Positions 13,001 through 25,009 of a stretch of 64,000 nt of DNA are shown piece by piece; within the stretch, counting starts at the first letter, position 1, and each line of letters begins with the position of its first letter. The notes beneath the pieces were generated by a model, which saw nothing but the letters and a program-made list of their open reading frames with translations, did not search any database and was not told the DNA's origin. Made by a program: the position numbers and the translations under genes. Where the stretch lies: assembly GCF_000004195.4 (NCBI RefSeq), contig NC_030678.2:90240404-90304403 (forward strand), in the 5' to 3' direction. The stretch is from Xenopus tropicalis (lineage: Eukaryota > Chordata > Amphibia > Anura > Pipidae).

Positions 13001-14105
13001 ATGTAATATCTCTTCTTTCTCCCCAACTACTTGTGTTTCTCCAAACTGCTGAACAATTCTATCCTGTTCCCTCATACATTTAAATGGACAGTATGCACCC
13101 CTTTTTAGTGCAAGCCCAATGAATAGCCCTATGTTTTTTATTAGGAAATATTTATGGTTTCTGATTTCTGGCACTAAGCAAGAAAATGAAGTGAGTATCA
13201 TTTTAGAACTTACTGTCACTTTCTGATCCCATGGAACTTCAAAGGAGCTGATAGATAGGGAGCTGGTAGATAGGGAGCCTTGAACAAACTGTCCTCTTTA
13301 TAAAGAAGGTTGGTGGGGTGTAAGTTGAGTGAAAATAGCACAACAAATGAATGCTTTATAATGGTAAAAATAGGACAATATTTCTTTTAATTAAACCAAT
13401 ATGCAGAATGTAATTTCAACATAAGTACTATTTGTTATATGAATTTTAAGTGTTTTTAAGTATACACTGTTCCTTAAATTCCTCACACAGCAATGATTAA
13501 ACTTAATAGTACTAGTTTGCTCTGTAATATGGTTGCTACAATCATATCTTGCTAAGAAACAGAATGTTTGTTACCTTCCAGGTGTGCTAATCTGATGTTT
13601 ATTGTAATTTTCTAACAGGCAGGGCAGTGAGACATTACTCAGGACTGTGGCAGAGGTTAAAATTCTGTGCCCATGTGACTGTGTGGGTTGCACATCAGCT
13701 TCCCCACACCTATTCCATAAACTCACATCTCACATAACTGGTTATGTGAGAAACATGCCCAGAAGTGCCCAATTAACCAATGCAAGCCTAAAGAAAATGT
13801 ACTTTAAGATATATCAAAGGGGTGGGAAGGAAATCAGTATCATGGGATGGGAGACATAGTGCTATAGAACTACAAAATGCAATACCAGATTTCAGAGCAG
13901 AAAAATCAGGGAGTAAATAAGACTTAAAATGACAGTATACACCAAAAAACACCTTTGCCAAAACTTACCACAATAATAAGGCTTGTATTGAAATTACATT
14001 CTGCCTGTTTTAATTAAAAAAAAATTAATATCTTCCTATTTTATTGATGTTATAAAGCACTAATTTGAAAGTTTGCCTTTTTCACTGAACTTAGCTCCTT
14101 ACTTT
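10028..14105. other. intergenic, nothing firmly recognised
   Basis: The longest frame (11048-11479, plus, 143 codons) is rich in Ile/Leu/Phe, as expected of AT-rich random sequence, and has no domain. A donor-like AG|GTAAGA at about 12314 is not linked to a coding frame. I call no gene here. Confidence 0.4.
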
Positions 14106-14483
14106 CAGGCCCGGATTTGTGGAGAGGCCACAAAGGCCCGGGCCTAGGGCGGCAGAAGTTTAGGGGCGGCATGCCGCCCCGCCCCGCCGCAAGAAAAATT
14201 TTGAATTTGGCTCCCATACGGAGCAGTCGGGACCTCTCCCCACTGCTCCGGATGGGAGTTTAAAGGAGCGCATGTGCACTGGTGGGGTCGCTTTCGCGCA
14301 TGCGCACGGGGGGGGGGCGCGCACTTTCGCGCATGCGCACTGGGGGGGCGCGCTTTCGAGCATGCGCACTGGGGGGCGCTTTCGCGCATGCGCACTGGGG
14401 GCGCTTTCACGCATGCACACGGGTGGGGAGGGGGCGACCGACAGGGGCGGCCTCGGGGCGCCCAAAACAGAAATCCGGCCCTG
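14106..14483. mobile_element. hAT-type MITE carrying a GC-rich minisatellite
   Basis: The ends are CAGGCCCGGATTT and AAATCCGGCCCTG. The flanking 8-mers are CTTACTTT (14098-14105) and ATTACTTT (14484-14491), 7 of 8 identical. The element is far more GC-rich than its surroundings. A fragment of the same family, including GGCCACAAAGGCC and GGGCCTAGGGC, lies at 22907-22985. Confidence 0.88.
14291..14421 (+). repeat. minisatellite with GCGCATGCGC cores
   Basis: Units of about 26-32 bp of the form CTTTCGCGCATGCGCACTGG plus a G run are repeated about five times. GCGCATGCGC is exact at 14296, 14328 and 14384. Variant cores are at 14358 (GAGCATGCGC) and about 14410. Confidence 0.92.
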
Positions 14484-15104
14484 ATTACTTTATAAACAGG
14501 CATATTTGTTCAGAGCTCCTTATCTACCTACAATTTTAAACGAAACCCCTTCCTTCTCTAAGAAGCAGCCTTAGGACAGCTCAGTATTAGGGGCTTCTCA
14601 GTGGGCTGGTAATTAGTTTTATTAGCTCCTCTTGTGCTCTGTGGGATCAGAAAGTGATAGGAAGAGCTAAAGTGAAACTGGTTTCATATTCTTGTATACT
14701 AACATGGGGAGGGATGAATATCAGAAATTTTCTGAAGTATCTTCCTCAGGAGTAAAGCACTCAAGTTTAATAACAGGGTCTCATCTAGTTGACAAAAGAA
14801 CAATAATAAGCAGAAACTACTTCTAAATGGTCACAGTGTTGTGGTTTGTATTTTGACATATTTGTTTAATTTCTTAGTTTTAATTTTAGGAGTGACTCAT
14901 AATCTGCTATTAAATTTAACAACTGTTTACATAACTTGGTTTGGAACTGTTCATGGAACTGTTTGTTCATGAGACAACCATTACCTGGATGTTCCACAAA
15001 TCTGGACTTAATGCAAGAGTGGTGAAAAGAAAGCCACTGCTAAAAAATCCCATCTGGAGTGGAAGATAAAGCAAAGGTGGAAAAAGTTTAAAGCTGCAAG
15101 AGAC

Positions 15105-15485
15105 TAAGGCTAATGTCCCATGGAGAGATTAGTCACTGTAATTTTTAAAAAGCGAGTTCCAGCGACAAGTAGCTCGTCTTTTCCCACAAGTCCAAGTGTG
15201 ATATTCCCCGTCCACAATTAGAAATTTCATTAAGTGCAATAGGGAAATTGCAGTGACTTCCCTCTCAGTGGGTTCTAGTTTCACCGATTCCAATAGTTTT
15301 GAATGACAATGCTTTCTTTGTAAAATCGCTCGAAAAAGGGTCTCATAGCGATTCGGAGCATTACGCGATTTGAAGTAGTGTCGTCAGTTTAGGTACTGGT
15401 GATTTATATTCTTCTCTATGTAGAGACAAAACAAGTGTATTGTCGCTGAAACTCCCTTTTTAAAAATCCAGCAACATTAGCCTTA
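15105..15485. mobile_element. MITE, TAAGGCTAATGT ends
   Basis: The terminal inverted repeats are TAAGGCTAATGT and ACATTAGCCTTA (the right end reads CAACATTAGCCTTA). A second inverted block lies inside them: TTTTTAAAAAGCGAGTT with CAGCGACAA on the left, TTGTCGCTG with AACTCCCTTTTTAAAAA on the right. A solo right half of the same family is at 16636-16899. Confidence 0.75.
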
Positions 15486-15563
15486 AAACTGGAGCGGAGG
15501 TCCACCATCCAACCAGATAATGACCTTAAACAATCAACCAACACTACAGTGAAATTTATTTGC

Positions 15564-15850
15564 CTAAAGGTGTCCATACACGGGCAGATTTCAGCTGCCA
15601 ATTTGGGTCCCTCTGACTGATTTGGCAGCTTATCTTCCTGTGTATGGACACACCCAGTGGACTTACCTGATCGTTATCTGGCCTAAAATTGGCCAGATCG
15701 TGGTCAGGCAGGTTGGATTTTCCAGTTGGATCAGCCCCTGCATCAGCTTGTTGATGCGGTCCTCGGTCAGACAGCCCATATACCTGCCGTTTCAATTAAA
15801 TCATTTGGCCCAAGGGCCAAACGATTGAATTAACCCAATATCCACCTTAG
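15564..15850. mobile_element. MITE, CTAAAGGTGTCCATACA end
   Basis: The left end is CTAAAGGTGTCCATACACGG and the right end is CCAATATCCACCTTAG. The interior pairs roughly (GGCCAGATCGTGGTC, TTTGGCCCAAGGGCCAAACG). It is related to 6597-6830 and 29447-29697. Confidence 0.65.
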
Positions 15851-16635
15851 GTGGCCATGTCGGTAGACAATTCACTTGTTTGGCTACCTCACTCTAGGCC
15901 AGATCTCAGTTGGATGGAGGATCTACGACAAGACTTACTTATATCGCAATTAATCAGTCACCCTGACAAAGCTTGACCAATCTTGACAACAACTTATCTC
16001 AAAAGACTTGCAGTTGCAATTGCAGCCTCATGTGTATCTAAGAGTTATGAGGGCTCCTGTACATCCATTAGTGCCTTTGGAGTTCCCACAATTTCCCTGC
16101 AGTCAAACCCACATAAAACCACTTTCATTAAAGACATTTGTGGCAAAATGCTTTCTTTGGGCTTCCATATAGTTGCGCTCATTGCCACTCAGTCCTTCCT
16201 GCCCTCCGTTCCCAATCAAGTGCTGCAACACTTATTGACACAGGGTTCCCCTCAAGACCAGCATCAATAGGTGCAGCACAGGCACAGACATCACTCGCAT
16301 GATGAACACTGGAAATGTTGCTTTTGTGCTATTATGTCTGTTACGCACAGAGTTGTGGTAATTTTGCTGTAGGATCAACATAATTGTGTCAAGAACATTG
16401 CCCCTTTGTGCCCTCAATAACAGTGTGATTTTGGGAAAAACACTGCTTTGTGGGGGAAAAAATAACAATTGTGCTCACTTGCGGACTTACATGAGCCACC
16501 TTAACTCAGGAAACTGAGTAGTTGTACAACTAACTATCTTTGATTGACTTTTGTATAACAATAAAAATTATTTTGCACCTCCAGTGCAATTGTTAACTAT
16601 GTTTGTAATTGTAATGTCCTAAAGAGCAAGTTGGC

Positions 16636-16899
16636 CACAATAGATCTCAACTACTGCAGACGACAAACTGCTCCAAAACGCCTTTCCACAAATAACAATA
16701 GGAGTCACTGGTAGAAAGACCTACGCCTTCCTTCTTCAGGCAACTCTGTGCAACTTTGGAAAGACAAAGCGATGCTTAGGTCTTTGCCACTGGAGACTCT
16801 TATTATTGCCTATGGAAAGGCATTTTGTATCAGTTAGTCATCCACGGTAGCAGAGATCTATTAGGATGACTAACTATTTCCATGGGACATTAGCCTTAG
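16636..16899. mobile_element. partial MITE, right end TCCATGGGACATTAGCC
   Basis: The right terminus CCATGGGACATTAGCCTTAG matches the inverse of the left terminus of the element at 15105. Inside, TAGATCTCAACTACTGCAG and GCAGAGATCTATTA are imperfect inverted repeats. The left limit is my estimate. Confidence 0.5.
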
Positions 16900-17909
16900 G
16901 TGTGCATGTGTTAGTGACAGGTATACACCTGGCCTGGAAGATAGACTACAAACTTTATATGGTATGAACCTGTATGTACCTAGAAGTTTAAACAGCAAGT
17001 CAATTCCTTTCTTATGCAACAGTGTTTTCTGATTTATTGCTGTAAGATAATTATTAATGCCTATCCTACTTATAATGCAGTAACACTACTGTACATGCTA
17101 GACTAAGGCAGGTACATTTCCTTCACTTGTACTATGCTTTCCACTGATTTGTTACTTGTATAAAGTAGAAAAAATACTATATGTTGAGTTTCTACACTGG
17201 AGAGCTTTTAAACCTCCTCCTAACTGGTAGTAGGTTTCTCACCAGCTGTACTTCCTCCAGTCTAATACCTACTGACTCTCTCTCTCCTCTGATCTGAAGG
17301 TGTATGGGCACCTTATGTATACGTGCAACCCAAATAATCTTCTGGGCAAAAGTCACAAGGTCACTTTATTAACATCAAGAACTGGTACTTGCTACAACAG
17401 TGCAGGTTTCTGCAGCCAGCAGCAGTTCATGCAGCACAATGCAGCCCATGGTATCAGCATGCCATATGTTCCTGGTATATACAAGACACTGCTGAGCTCT
17501 GAGCACAGAGATAAGGAGAGCTGGGCTATAATGCCCACAGAAGTACATTTGTGTATGTTAAACATTGGTCCAAATGGGCAAAGCAAAAGAAAAAAAAATT
17601 TTTGTGGGGTGTGCCCCTTTATCAGATGATCTATGTCATATCGACTACCCACCTTTATTGACTTAGACACTGTGGCTATATGTTTTTTATACAGGTTGTT
17701 AATATGTAACTATTTTCTTCTCCAGGGAAAGCTTGTCATGGTTTGATAATACTTGTTGCATAATCAATTGTTCTTGTCAGCAGCATTTTCCTTTACACAA
17801 TTATTATGTTGGTTTGAAAAACCCAACCTACTGTTCTTCCACTTCAACTTATTCTGCCGCTTCTTCTTTTTCTTATTCTTAGCTCCCCCCATTTTCTAAA
17901 CGCTACTCC
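16900..17909. other. intergenic, nothing recognised
   Basis: A 109-codon plus-strand frame at 17300-17629 has no domain or splice context. I do not call a gene or a bounded repeat here. Confidence 0.4.
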
Positions 17910-19740
17910 TTCTACAGTTTTAGGGGTACAACTTTTATTCGTTTAAACTGCTGCCGTTCTCTAAATATTAATGCTAAGGTCCCAAACTTTGTAGGGCTAG
18001 TCAACAGGTAACTGCGGTTCAGGTTTAGAAAAGTGGGCGGAGCCACCAACAGCCAATCAGATTTTACCTATTGACTTTCAATGGGGAAATTCATCCTGCT
18101 GCCATTCTCACAGTATTAACACAAGGGTCACTAGGGGACTGTATTTTCAGATTTGGAAAAGTGGGTGGAGCCACCAACAGCCAGTCAGATTTCACCGATT
18201 GGGTGAGCGTTATAAATTTTTAGAGCATGCGTTAAAAATTGTATCGCTAATTATTTTTTGCGACTTAATGCTCGATTCACTAAAAGGACACTTGTCATAA
18301 TTAAGAAGCGATGTTCTTTGCGTTATTTAACTCGTGATGAGCAACTTTACGTGATATTTTAACGCATTCGCGATAATTTCTGCCGCGTGCGAAAAATCAC
18401 ATGCCATATTAGCCATACACGCCATATTAGCGAACGCTATTACTCATGTAGCAGTGACTTTCAGAAAACTACTGTTCTGAAAATGACCATTTCCCTGAAA
18501 ACTGGAGGATGCATCACTCTAGGGCCAACACATACTTGAAAAAATCAGAGTACAGATTAATGAGATATTTATCGCGTTTAACGCTTCATATGTGTTTGTG
18601 AGTCATGCGTTAGTACTAGTTCTATTCGCTAGTTAACACAATGCGTTAGAAATAACGTTTTGCAATTATTCGTTTTTTTCCACATGCGATATGCGGATTA
18701 ACGTATGCAAAACGGTAATTATTTATCGCTTGCTTTTTAATGCAAAAAAGCATGCAATAAGCGTTATCGACCTTTAGTGAATTGGCCCCATTGAATTTTA
18801 TTGGTTTGAATTTAAAATGCTGCATTTCTCACACTATTTATACCAGGGTTCCCAAACTTTCAGGGAAAAAGTGGGGAGAGCCACCAACAGCCAATCACAT
18901 TTCTTTAATTGATTTCAGTGGGGAAATTTTAACTGCTGCTGTCACTCTCACACGTTTAATGCCAGTGACCCCAAATTTTTCACAGCTGGTCACTGGGGGA
19001 CTAAGTGGGTGGAGCCACCAACAGACAATCCATTTCCATCCATTACATTTCATTGGTTTATATTTAAATTGCTACCATTATTTAAGTATTAATTCTAATG
19101 TTGTTAAACTTTGCAAAGTTAGTCACTGGGTATTTGCGGTTCAAAGTTAGAAGTAGTGGGTGGAGCCACCAACAGCCAATCTCATTTCACCTATTTACTT
19201 TCAATGGTGAAATGTAAAATGCTGTCAGTCCCACAAACTTTGAGTTGGTCACTGGGGGACTGCAGTTCAAAAATAGGAAAAGTGGGTTGGGCCACTAACT
19301 GCAAATCAGATTTCATGCATTGAATTTCATTGGCTTAAATATAAAACTCTGTAGTTCTTACACTATTTATGCCCAAACTTAGCACTGTTTGTCACTGGGT
19401 GACTTTGACTCAAGGTTAGAAAAAGGGGGTACACCCACCAATTACAATTCACCTATTGACTTTTATTGGTTTGAATTTAAACTGCTGCAATTTTTTAACT
19501 ATTAATCCTAGGGTCCCTAAACAGTTAGTCACTGGGTAACTGCATTTGCAGGTTAGAAAAAGTGGGCGGAGCCACCAACCATCAATCATATATCACTCAT
19601 TGTCAGTGGGGAAATTTTAGTTGCTGCCATTCAGACACTATTAAAACCAGGGTCCCCAAACTTTGCACAGTGGTTTTTACTATATAACTGTGGTCCGGTT
19701 AGAAATACTGAGTGGAGCCAACAACAGCCAATCAGATTTA
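17910..19740 (+). repeat. tandem array, ~120-150 bp unit, about nine copies
   Basis: The landmark GTGGGCGGAGCCACCAACAG followed by CCAATCAGATTT recurs, with decay, near 18031, 18159, 18867, 19003, 19158, 19277, 19425, 19559 and 19707. Each copy is followed by a segment like CACCTATTGACTTTCAATGG, then AAACTGCTGCCATT, and then TCCCAAACTTTG...GTCACTGGG. Apart from one gap the spacing is about 120-148 bases. The gap between copies two and three is explained by a MITE at about 18198-18785. The copies differ by substitutions and small indels, so the array is old. Confidence 0.88.
18198..18785. mobile_element. MITE interrupting the tandem array
   Basis: A CpG-bearing block unlike the array lies between TTTCACCGATT and ATTGAATTTTATTGG, which are adjacent parts of the array unit. 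Its right end CCTTTAGTGAATTGGCCCC and an inner TCGATTCACTAAAAGG match the TTAGTGAATC..GGCCC family at 33323-34424. The left terminus is decayed, so its limit is approximate. Confidence 0.65.
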
Positions 19741-20145
19741 ATTCAGTGACTTCACGTTTTTCAAACCAACATGAACATGCTCATACACATACATGTAGCA
19801 TCGAACTGGGGGTCTAGGGCCAACTGGGGCTGCCAGCTCAGGGGACCCCCAGCCCAGTTGTGAGGTCCTGCACTCGGAATACAAAAATACACAAATAGAG
19901 CTGGCAAACCGGCATCCATACATTGTAGAGAACTCACCCAAGTAAACAGAATAGTACAGGTTCTCCTAATCCATCCCAAACCCCCAGCTCAAGGGAATAA
20001 TCAACCCATAAATTTCAAAACAAAAAAGGAGAAAAAAGGGCACTCTTGAAATACAAAAACAGGCTATAACAAAAAATAAAAAGAGAAAAACCTTTATTAT
20101 ACACTCATCTCATAAAGCCTAATGCGTTTTGTGTCTTTCTGACAC

Positions 20146-20576
20146 TTAAAGGAAAAATAACACTAAAAATTTTAAAGTAAAAAATCTATTCTACCCTGCC
20201 CCAATAATTGCCCTATCCTGCAAACCATTTAGTATTTTGAATGCTTTATTAGAAAATACCTGTTAAAACTTGGCTTCCAGTCATTTGAAAAAAGGTTATA
20301 CCGCGATGCAGGGAAGCATCCACTATGCGGCGATCAAATGATCGATCCTAGCCTGATTCCATCCTATACAGAAGGAAGGCTAGGCTAGATCAATCGATCG
20401 CCACATAGTGGATGCTTCCCCTGCATCGCCCTATTGCCTTTTTTCAAATGACCGGAAGCCAAGTTTTAACAGGTATTTTTTAAAAAGGCATTCAAAATAC
20501 TAAATGGTTTGCAGTTATTTGGGCAGGGTAGAATAGATTTGTTACTTAAAAATTTTTAGTGTTACTTATCCTTTAA
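20146..20576. mobile_element. palindromic TTAAAGG MITE (T2-type)
   Basis: The ends TTAAAGGAAAAATAACACT and AGTGTTACTTATCCTTTAA are inverted and flanked by TTAA. The arms continue inward: TCTATTCTACCCTGCCC with GGGCAGGGTAGAATAGA, and AAGCATCCACTATG with CATAGTGGATGCTT. Together they make a long foldback. TTAA sites and TTAAAGG ends fit the T2 group of Xenopus MITEs. Confidence 0.85.
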
Positions 20577-21989
20577 TCCTAGGCTTAAATGTACATATAA
20601 CAGCATCAGTATTTAAAAGACTAAACTAAAATAAAAACAGGATAATGAAAAAGGGGGAGGAGAATACCAAACATCAGTGGAACAGCACATATATAAGAGG
20701 AAAGGCATGAGAAAAAAGGCATGAAAAAAAGTTTTTTGGACTTGAATAAGTATAAAGAGTTATATCAATGTACTCGGAATACCCTACTGTACAACCCACT
20801 GAATGGACATATCTCTTTACTCCCACATGTATATATGTATATATATATCTTTTTTTATTTTTTTATTTATGGTTTGCAATTTGAAAGCGATTTGTTTCGT
20901 GAACTACCCCTCTGGCCTATATAATTAGAGGTTTGTTTTTCCTTCACATTGACCTCTTTAACTGACCTAATAGTACTTGCTTATGCTTGGTAATATTCAT
21001 AACTCTGTTAACAGCATCAAGCCGATTCAAGCGTTCTAATCAATACTTTGCCAGTTACATGTCACAAGCCTTGAATTACATCCGGATAATTTGCTTTTTA
21101 TATAATAGTAGTTACACCACAAGGTGCCTTTATTTGTTTGTGTGTGATTTGGCAGGCTGCTGGGAGTGGTAATATAGGACAGGAATTACATAATTAAGAC
21201 ATACATTGTATTATGACACTAAGAACCATATAACAATGCACAGAGCACTTAAAATAATGATATGCATAACAATATAACATTAGAAAATTAATACAGGTAT
21301 TCCAGTTGTTTTAATTAGTGATTAAAGAGATTGTCAGTGGACATACTGGGATCTATTTAGTAAAGGGTGATGTGGAATAATGCATGTGTAATCACCTAAA
21401 ATTCAAGGTAATTTCTTTTTTACTGTACAAATTATTTTTATGGCATATTAGGACTCATTTACTTGATTAGACTCAAGTGATAGACATATTAATGAGTGAC
21501 AAAATGTACCAATTAAACCAATATTCAGGTACTGCTTGCAGCCAAATATATTCCCCCAATGGAGCGTGCTCTTGTGCCTATTGCATCTAGTTTAATGTGC
21601 CAGACACAAGACAAAAAGCATAGCATGTTGGGGTATAAATAATCCTGTAGGTGCCATCTGGTGCTTAATAAATAGCATGCTACAACGTGGTACACTTGGA
21701 CAGTCAAGGGACACACTCTCACAATTTTTTGCCATTTTTATGAATACTGCTATTTGCAGCATTTTAATAGAAGAGCTCATTTATCCCCAGTTAAACAACA
21801 AAGTGCCAAAAACTTTATTACCACCTGATTCATCAAGCTAAACCAGTTCAGCAATGAAGTTAAACTGACCTATTATATGTATATGTATCACCTATCTTCA
21901 TCTATTTTTTACTTGACATACATTTTTATACATAAAATGGAATAAAAACATTTTTTTGTTCTAAAAATTGGAAAATGACTGCTTGTTCT
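20577..21989. other. intergenic, AT-rich, nothing recognised
   Basis: Short TA-rich runs occur near 20830-20855. No coding or bounded repeat signal was seen. Confidence 0.4.
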
Positions 21990-22232
21990 CGTTCTTGTTT
22001 TTTTTTTCTTTTTATTACTAATCTTGCTATATAGCATCTCTTATCTTCCAGTTTCTTATTTAAAACTCTGCCTGACTGCTAAGGTAAAATTGGACCCTAG
22101 CAACCAGATAGCTGCTGGACAAAAAGCTAAATATTTGAAAAAATGTAAAAAATTATGGTCATTTGCAAATTATCTCAGAATATCACTGTCTACATCATAA
22201 TAAAATGTAATTTAAGATGCACAACCCTTTTA
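21990..22232 (-). repeat. dispersed frog repeat, minus copy of the 9422 family
   Basis: Read on the minus strand it runs GGGTTGTGCATCTTAAATT, CAGTGATATTCTGAGATAAT, TAGCTTTTTGTCCAGCAGC and TATCTGGTTGCTAGGG. That is the same order as 9422-10027 and 2548-2945. Confidence 0.7.
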
Positions 22233-22388
22233 ATGTATTAAGAGAACTTGCCATTGTATTACACAACCCTGCTGCCATCACAGTAAAGAACCACATACAC
22301 TGCTTTAAATGATAATTCAGTCTAAATAGTTGGCCTCTATTTCTTTGTCTTTACTATGATCCTTTGCAAAACTGTCTATAATGTCCCC

Positions 22389-22509
22389 TAGTAATGGGCA
22401 AAATGTTTCGCCAGGCATGGATTCGCTGCGAATTTCTGTGTTTCGCCATTGGCGGATTTTTTCGCAAATTTTACAGCAAAGCAAAAAGGGACAGATTTGC
22501 TCATCACTA
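22389..22509. mobile_element. 121-bp hAT-type MITE with perfect 8-bp duplication
   Basis: The ends are TAGTAATGGGCAAA and TTTGCTCATCACTA, flanked by identical ATGTCCCC 8-mers (22381-22388, 22510-22517). The interior TTCGCCAGGCATGGATTCGC and TTTCGCCATTGGCGGATTTT are shared, inverted, with the element at 33678-33965. Confidence 0.92.
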
Positions 22510-22906
22510 ATGTCCCCTAATGTAATTGTAAATAGTAATCATGTTGCTTTGCAAGAGCCTTTTTGCTATAAAAAACACCCCAACTTTAATTCTTCCATTT
22601 CTTTTACTAATGTAGTTGCACATAACTGTACTACTGTATTTTAAGCTTATTAATATCTTTCTTAGGTACTGCAGCCCAAAACTGAACTACATACTCAAAG
22701 TGAGGTCTTACCAGGCAAAATTACAGTATGTTTTTATCCCTCAATTAATGCCCTTTTTATGCAGCACAAAATCTCCAAATACTTCCCAACTGACCAGGTG
22801 CCCAAACACACTACCATTTAGCGTATAACTAGCATTTATGTTATTTCTACAAAAGTGCATGACCTTGCATTTATAAACATTAAATCTCATTTGCCAATTT
22901 GCTGCC

Positions 22907-22985
22907 CAGATTTAAAATTTTGTGGAAAGGCCACAAAGGCCTGGGCCTAGGGCAGCAAGATGTTAGGCAAGCAGGCAGCCACTAA
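22907..22985. repeat. fragment of the 14106 hAT-type family
   Basis: GTGGAAAGGCCACAAAGGCC and GGGCCTAGGGCAGCA match the left portion of the 14106-14483 element. The rest is missing. Confidence 0.7.
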
Positions 22986-24046
22986 CAGTCATAAAGCCTA
23001 TAGTAATGAAAAGAACTATGTAACATCCCCATACTTACTTTTACATCTAATTCAGTTTTGCTTGTAAGGGCATACAGACAAATAGCTTGTACACAAATTA
23101 AAAAATTATACTGTAACTGAAATGAATAAAATGTGAGATAATGCAGGGCAAAAACTCCTGATATTGTACTGCTGTCTTGTCACATTTTCCTGTTTATGTG
23201 CGATAATAAACCACATTGAACTAAAATATGTGATAATAAGATATGGATGATTACAGTATAATGTTTCTTATTTCAGAAAAAAATTAGTATTAGCAAATGT
23301 ACTTTATGTAATATTTTTGCATACAAAAAATTCCCAAGTAATGACTTGTTTTTGAGTATTCTGCTATTGGTGCCTTTTCTACTACAAAGTTCACTTACCA
23401 GAACTCTTTTTTCAATCTTCCAAGAACATTTTTTCAATAAACAGAATTTATAATTTTTAATTACTCCCAGTCATGCAGTAAATTGTTAACCTGAGCTCTT
23501 GGTATGCAGAAATAACACATTTAACAGTGAAATGAATAGCATTTTTAAAAAAAGCTTTGCAGCAGAGAGGTATTATTAATGTGCAGACTGGTGCTGCAGA
23601 ACTAAAAGTAAAGGGAAAAGTTATGAAGCTCTTGCCAAATTAGGTTTGTTTTCATAAGAATGAGGCACCTTCAAGGGGAGCGCAAAACCACTCAAGGTCA
23701 GTCTAGGGGATTTTCCAGAGACCCTTTATTCCCAGAGTTTGTCACACAAGGCTATGCCATGTGAATGGTTTAAAAAAATTAAAGGGCAATAATTGCAAAA
23801 ATTAACATAAATATGATCTTCATTACATGGAAATAAGAAACGTATTTATATTTATTTAAATGTAATCAGTTAAAAATCTCTTTTGCCTAGGCAATGTATT
23901 AGAACCAACTGTCTTTCAAAGTAATTGCCTCCAACAGAAATCCTTCTTGTAGAGAGACAGATTGCTGAGAAGACAATAGTAAAATGTAATTTGATTGTTT
24001 TAGAAATAGTAACTGCTTATATTTAGAAATGTTCTTATTTATATGA
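22986..24046. other. intergenic, nothing recognised
   Basis: AT-rich sequence with no bounded repeat or exon-like frame found by eye. Confidence 0.4.
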
Positions 24047-24054
24047 GATAAAGC

Positions 24055-24338
24055 CAGGGGCACTCCAGCCATGAGACTGGTTCAGAAACTTGCCTCTGGT
24101 GGCAGTGCCCCCCAGGTTACTAAAGGCAGCAAAAAGCCGCTCCTGGTAACTTTAAGAACCAAAATTCAGATTTTTAATTCAGAATTCAGCTCTTCTAGTG
24201 CAGAAAGTGTAATTGCAATGTCTGTACCAGCGATGCGACCCACCCTCGCCCCACTCCGATGCTGTAAAGTGTGAAGGGGTATGGGGGTGGAATTGCTGTG
24301 ACCACCTTTGGGTAGCACTAGGGCCTAAAATGCCCCTG
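24055..24338. mobile_element. hAT-type MITE, CAGGGGCA ends
   Basis: The ends CAGGGGCA and TGCCCCTG are flanked by GATAAAGC (24047-24054) and GGTAAAGC (24339-24346), 7 of 8 identical. It is 284 bp with no transposase. Confidence 0.82.
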
Positions 24339-24518
24339 GGTAAAGCTTATATTAAATACCCATATATGCACTGGGAATGGTGTCCTGGCAACAATCAAAC
24401 TTAGGACTCCAGTGCTGCAAAATGGAAACTTTTCCACTACAGTACCACTTCATATGTTATTTCATCAATATGGTGCTATGAATAAGTACATCAAACTACC
24501 ACTACTCCATTCACATAA

Positions 24519-24900
24519 ATGAGAAAAAGAGCCAGAGATCTGCAAAGCACATTTCACAAACATGAGAAGTTGAAAAACGTATTTCCATACCCACCCCATA
24601 AGATATTTAGACAACCTCCAAACCTAAGAAGACAAGTTCCCTATCCTAGCAGTAGAGGAACACAACCAAGTCAAAGCAAAAAATGTAAAGCATGTCTACA
24701 AATCCTCTCATCAGACAACACAGCAATTTCTGACACATTAAAGAAGTATAACATCCATAGCCACTTTACCTGCCATTGTGGTTTATTTGTATGAATAAAG
24801 TTGCATGAATTATCCATTAGGAGTACTATATGTAGGAGATTAATCAAAACCTTGACTAGAAAAGAGGACTACACAATAAAAAAATAGATATGCCAGTAAA
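24519..24900 (+). pseudogene. Penelope-like (RT + GIY-YIG) retroelement remnant
   Basis: The frame 24519-24794 reads FRQPPNLRRQV, then a Cys pair KCKACLQIL, then TLKKYNIHSHFTCHCG. This order (FRRPPNL, then C-x2-C, then a TC before the nuclease) is the linker region between reverse transcriptase and GIY-YIG endonuclease in Penelope-like elements of fish and frogs. After the stop, another frame near 24820 gives LGVLYVGD followed by a stop and SKP, which resembles the GIY-YIG 'YVGxT' motif. It is 5'-truncated, frameshifted and stop-containing. I judged the similarity by memory of the family, not by alignment. Confidence 0.5.
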
Positions 24901-25009
24901 AAAATCACTATAACAGTCTTAACCAGGGACTACATAGTATACAAATCTCTGTTTTCAAGAGCAATTTTAAAATGGACAATTGTCATCATTATTAAAACAT
25001 ATTACTAAA

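Noticed and set aside
14144..14539. Several overlapping frames rich in Arg/His/Cys
   Set aside because: They are translations of the GC-rich minisatellite inside a hAT-type MITE, open on both strands because of the repeat unit.
15104..16899. Single 1.8-kb element with CTAAGGCTAATGTCCCATGG ends
   Set aside because: A closer matching right end with paired inner sequence exists at 15485, so the two outer ends are better read as one complete and one partial MITE of the same family.
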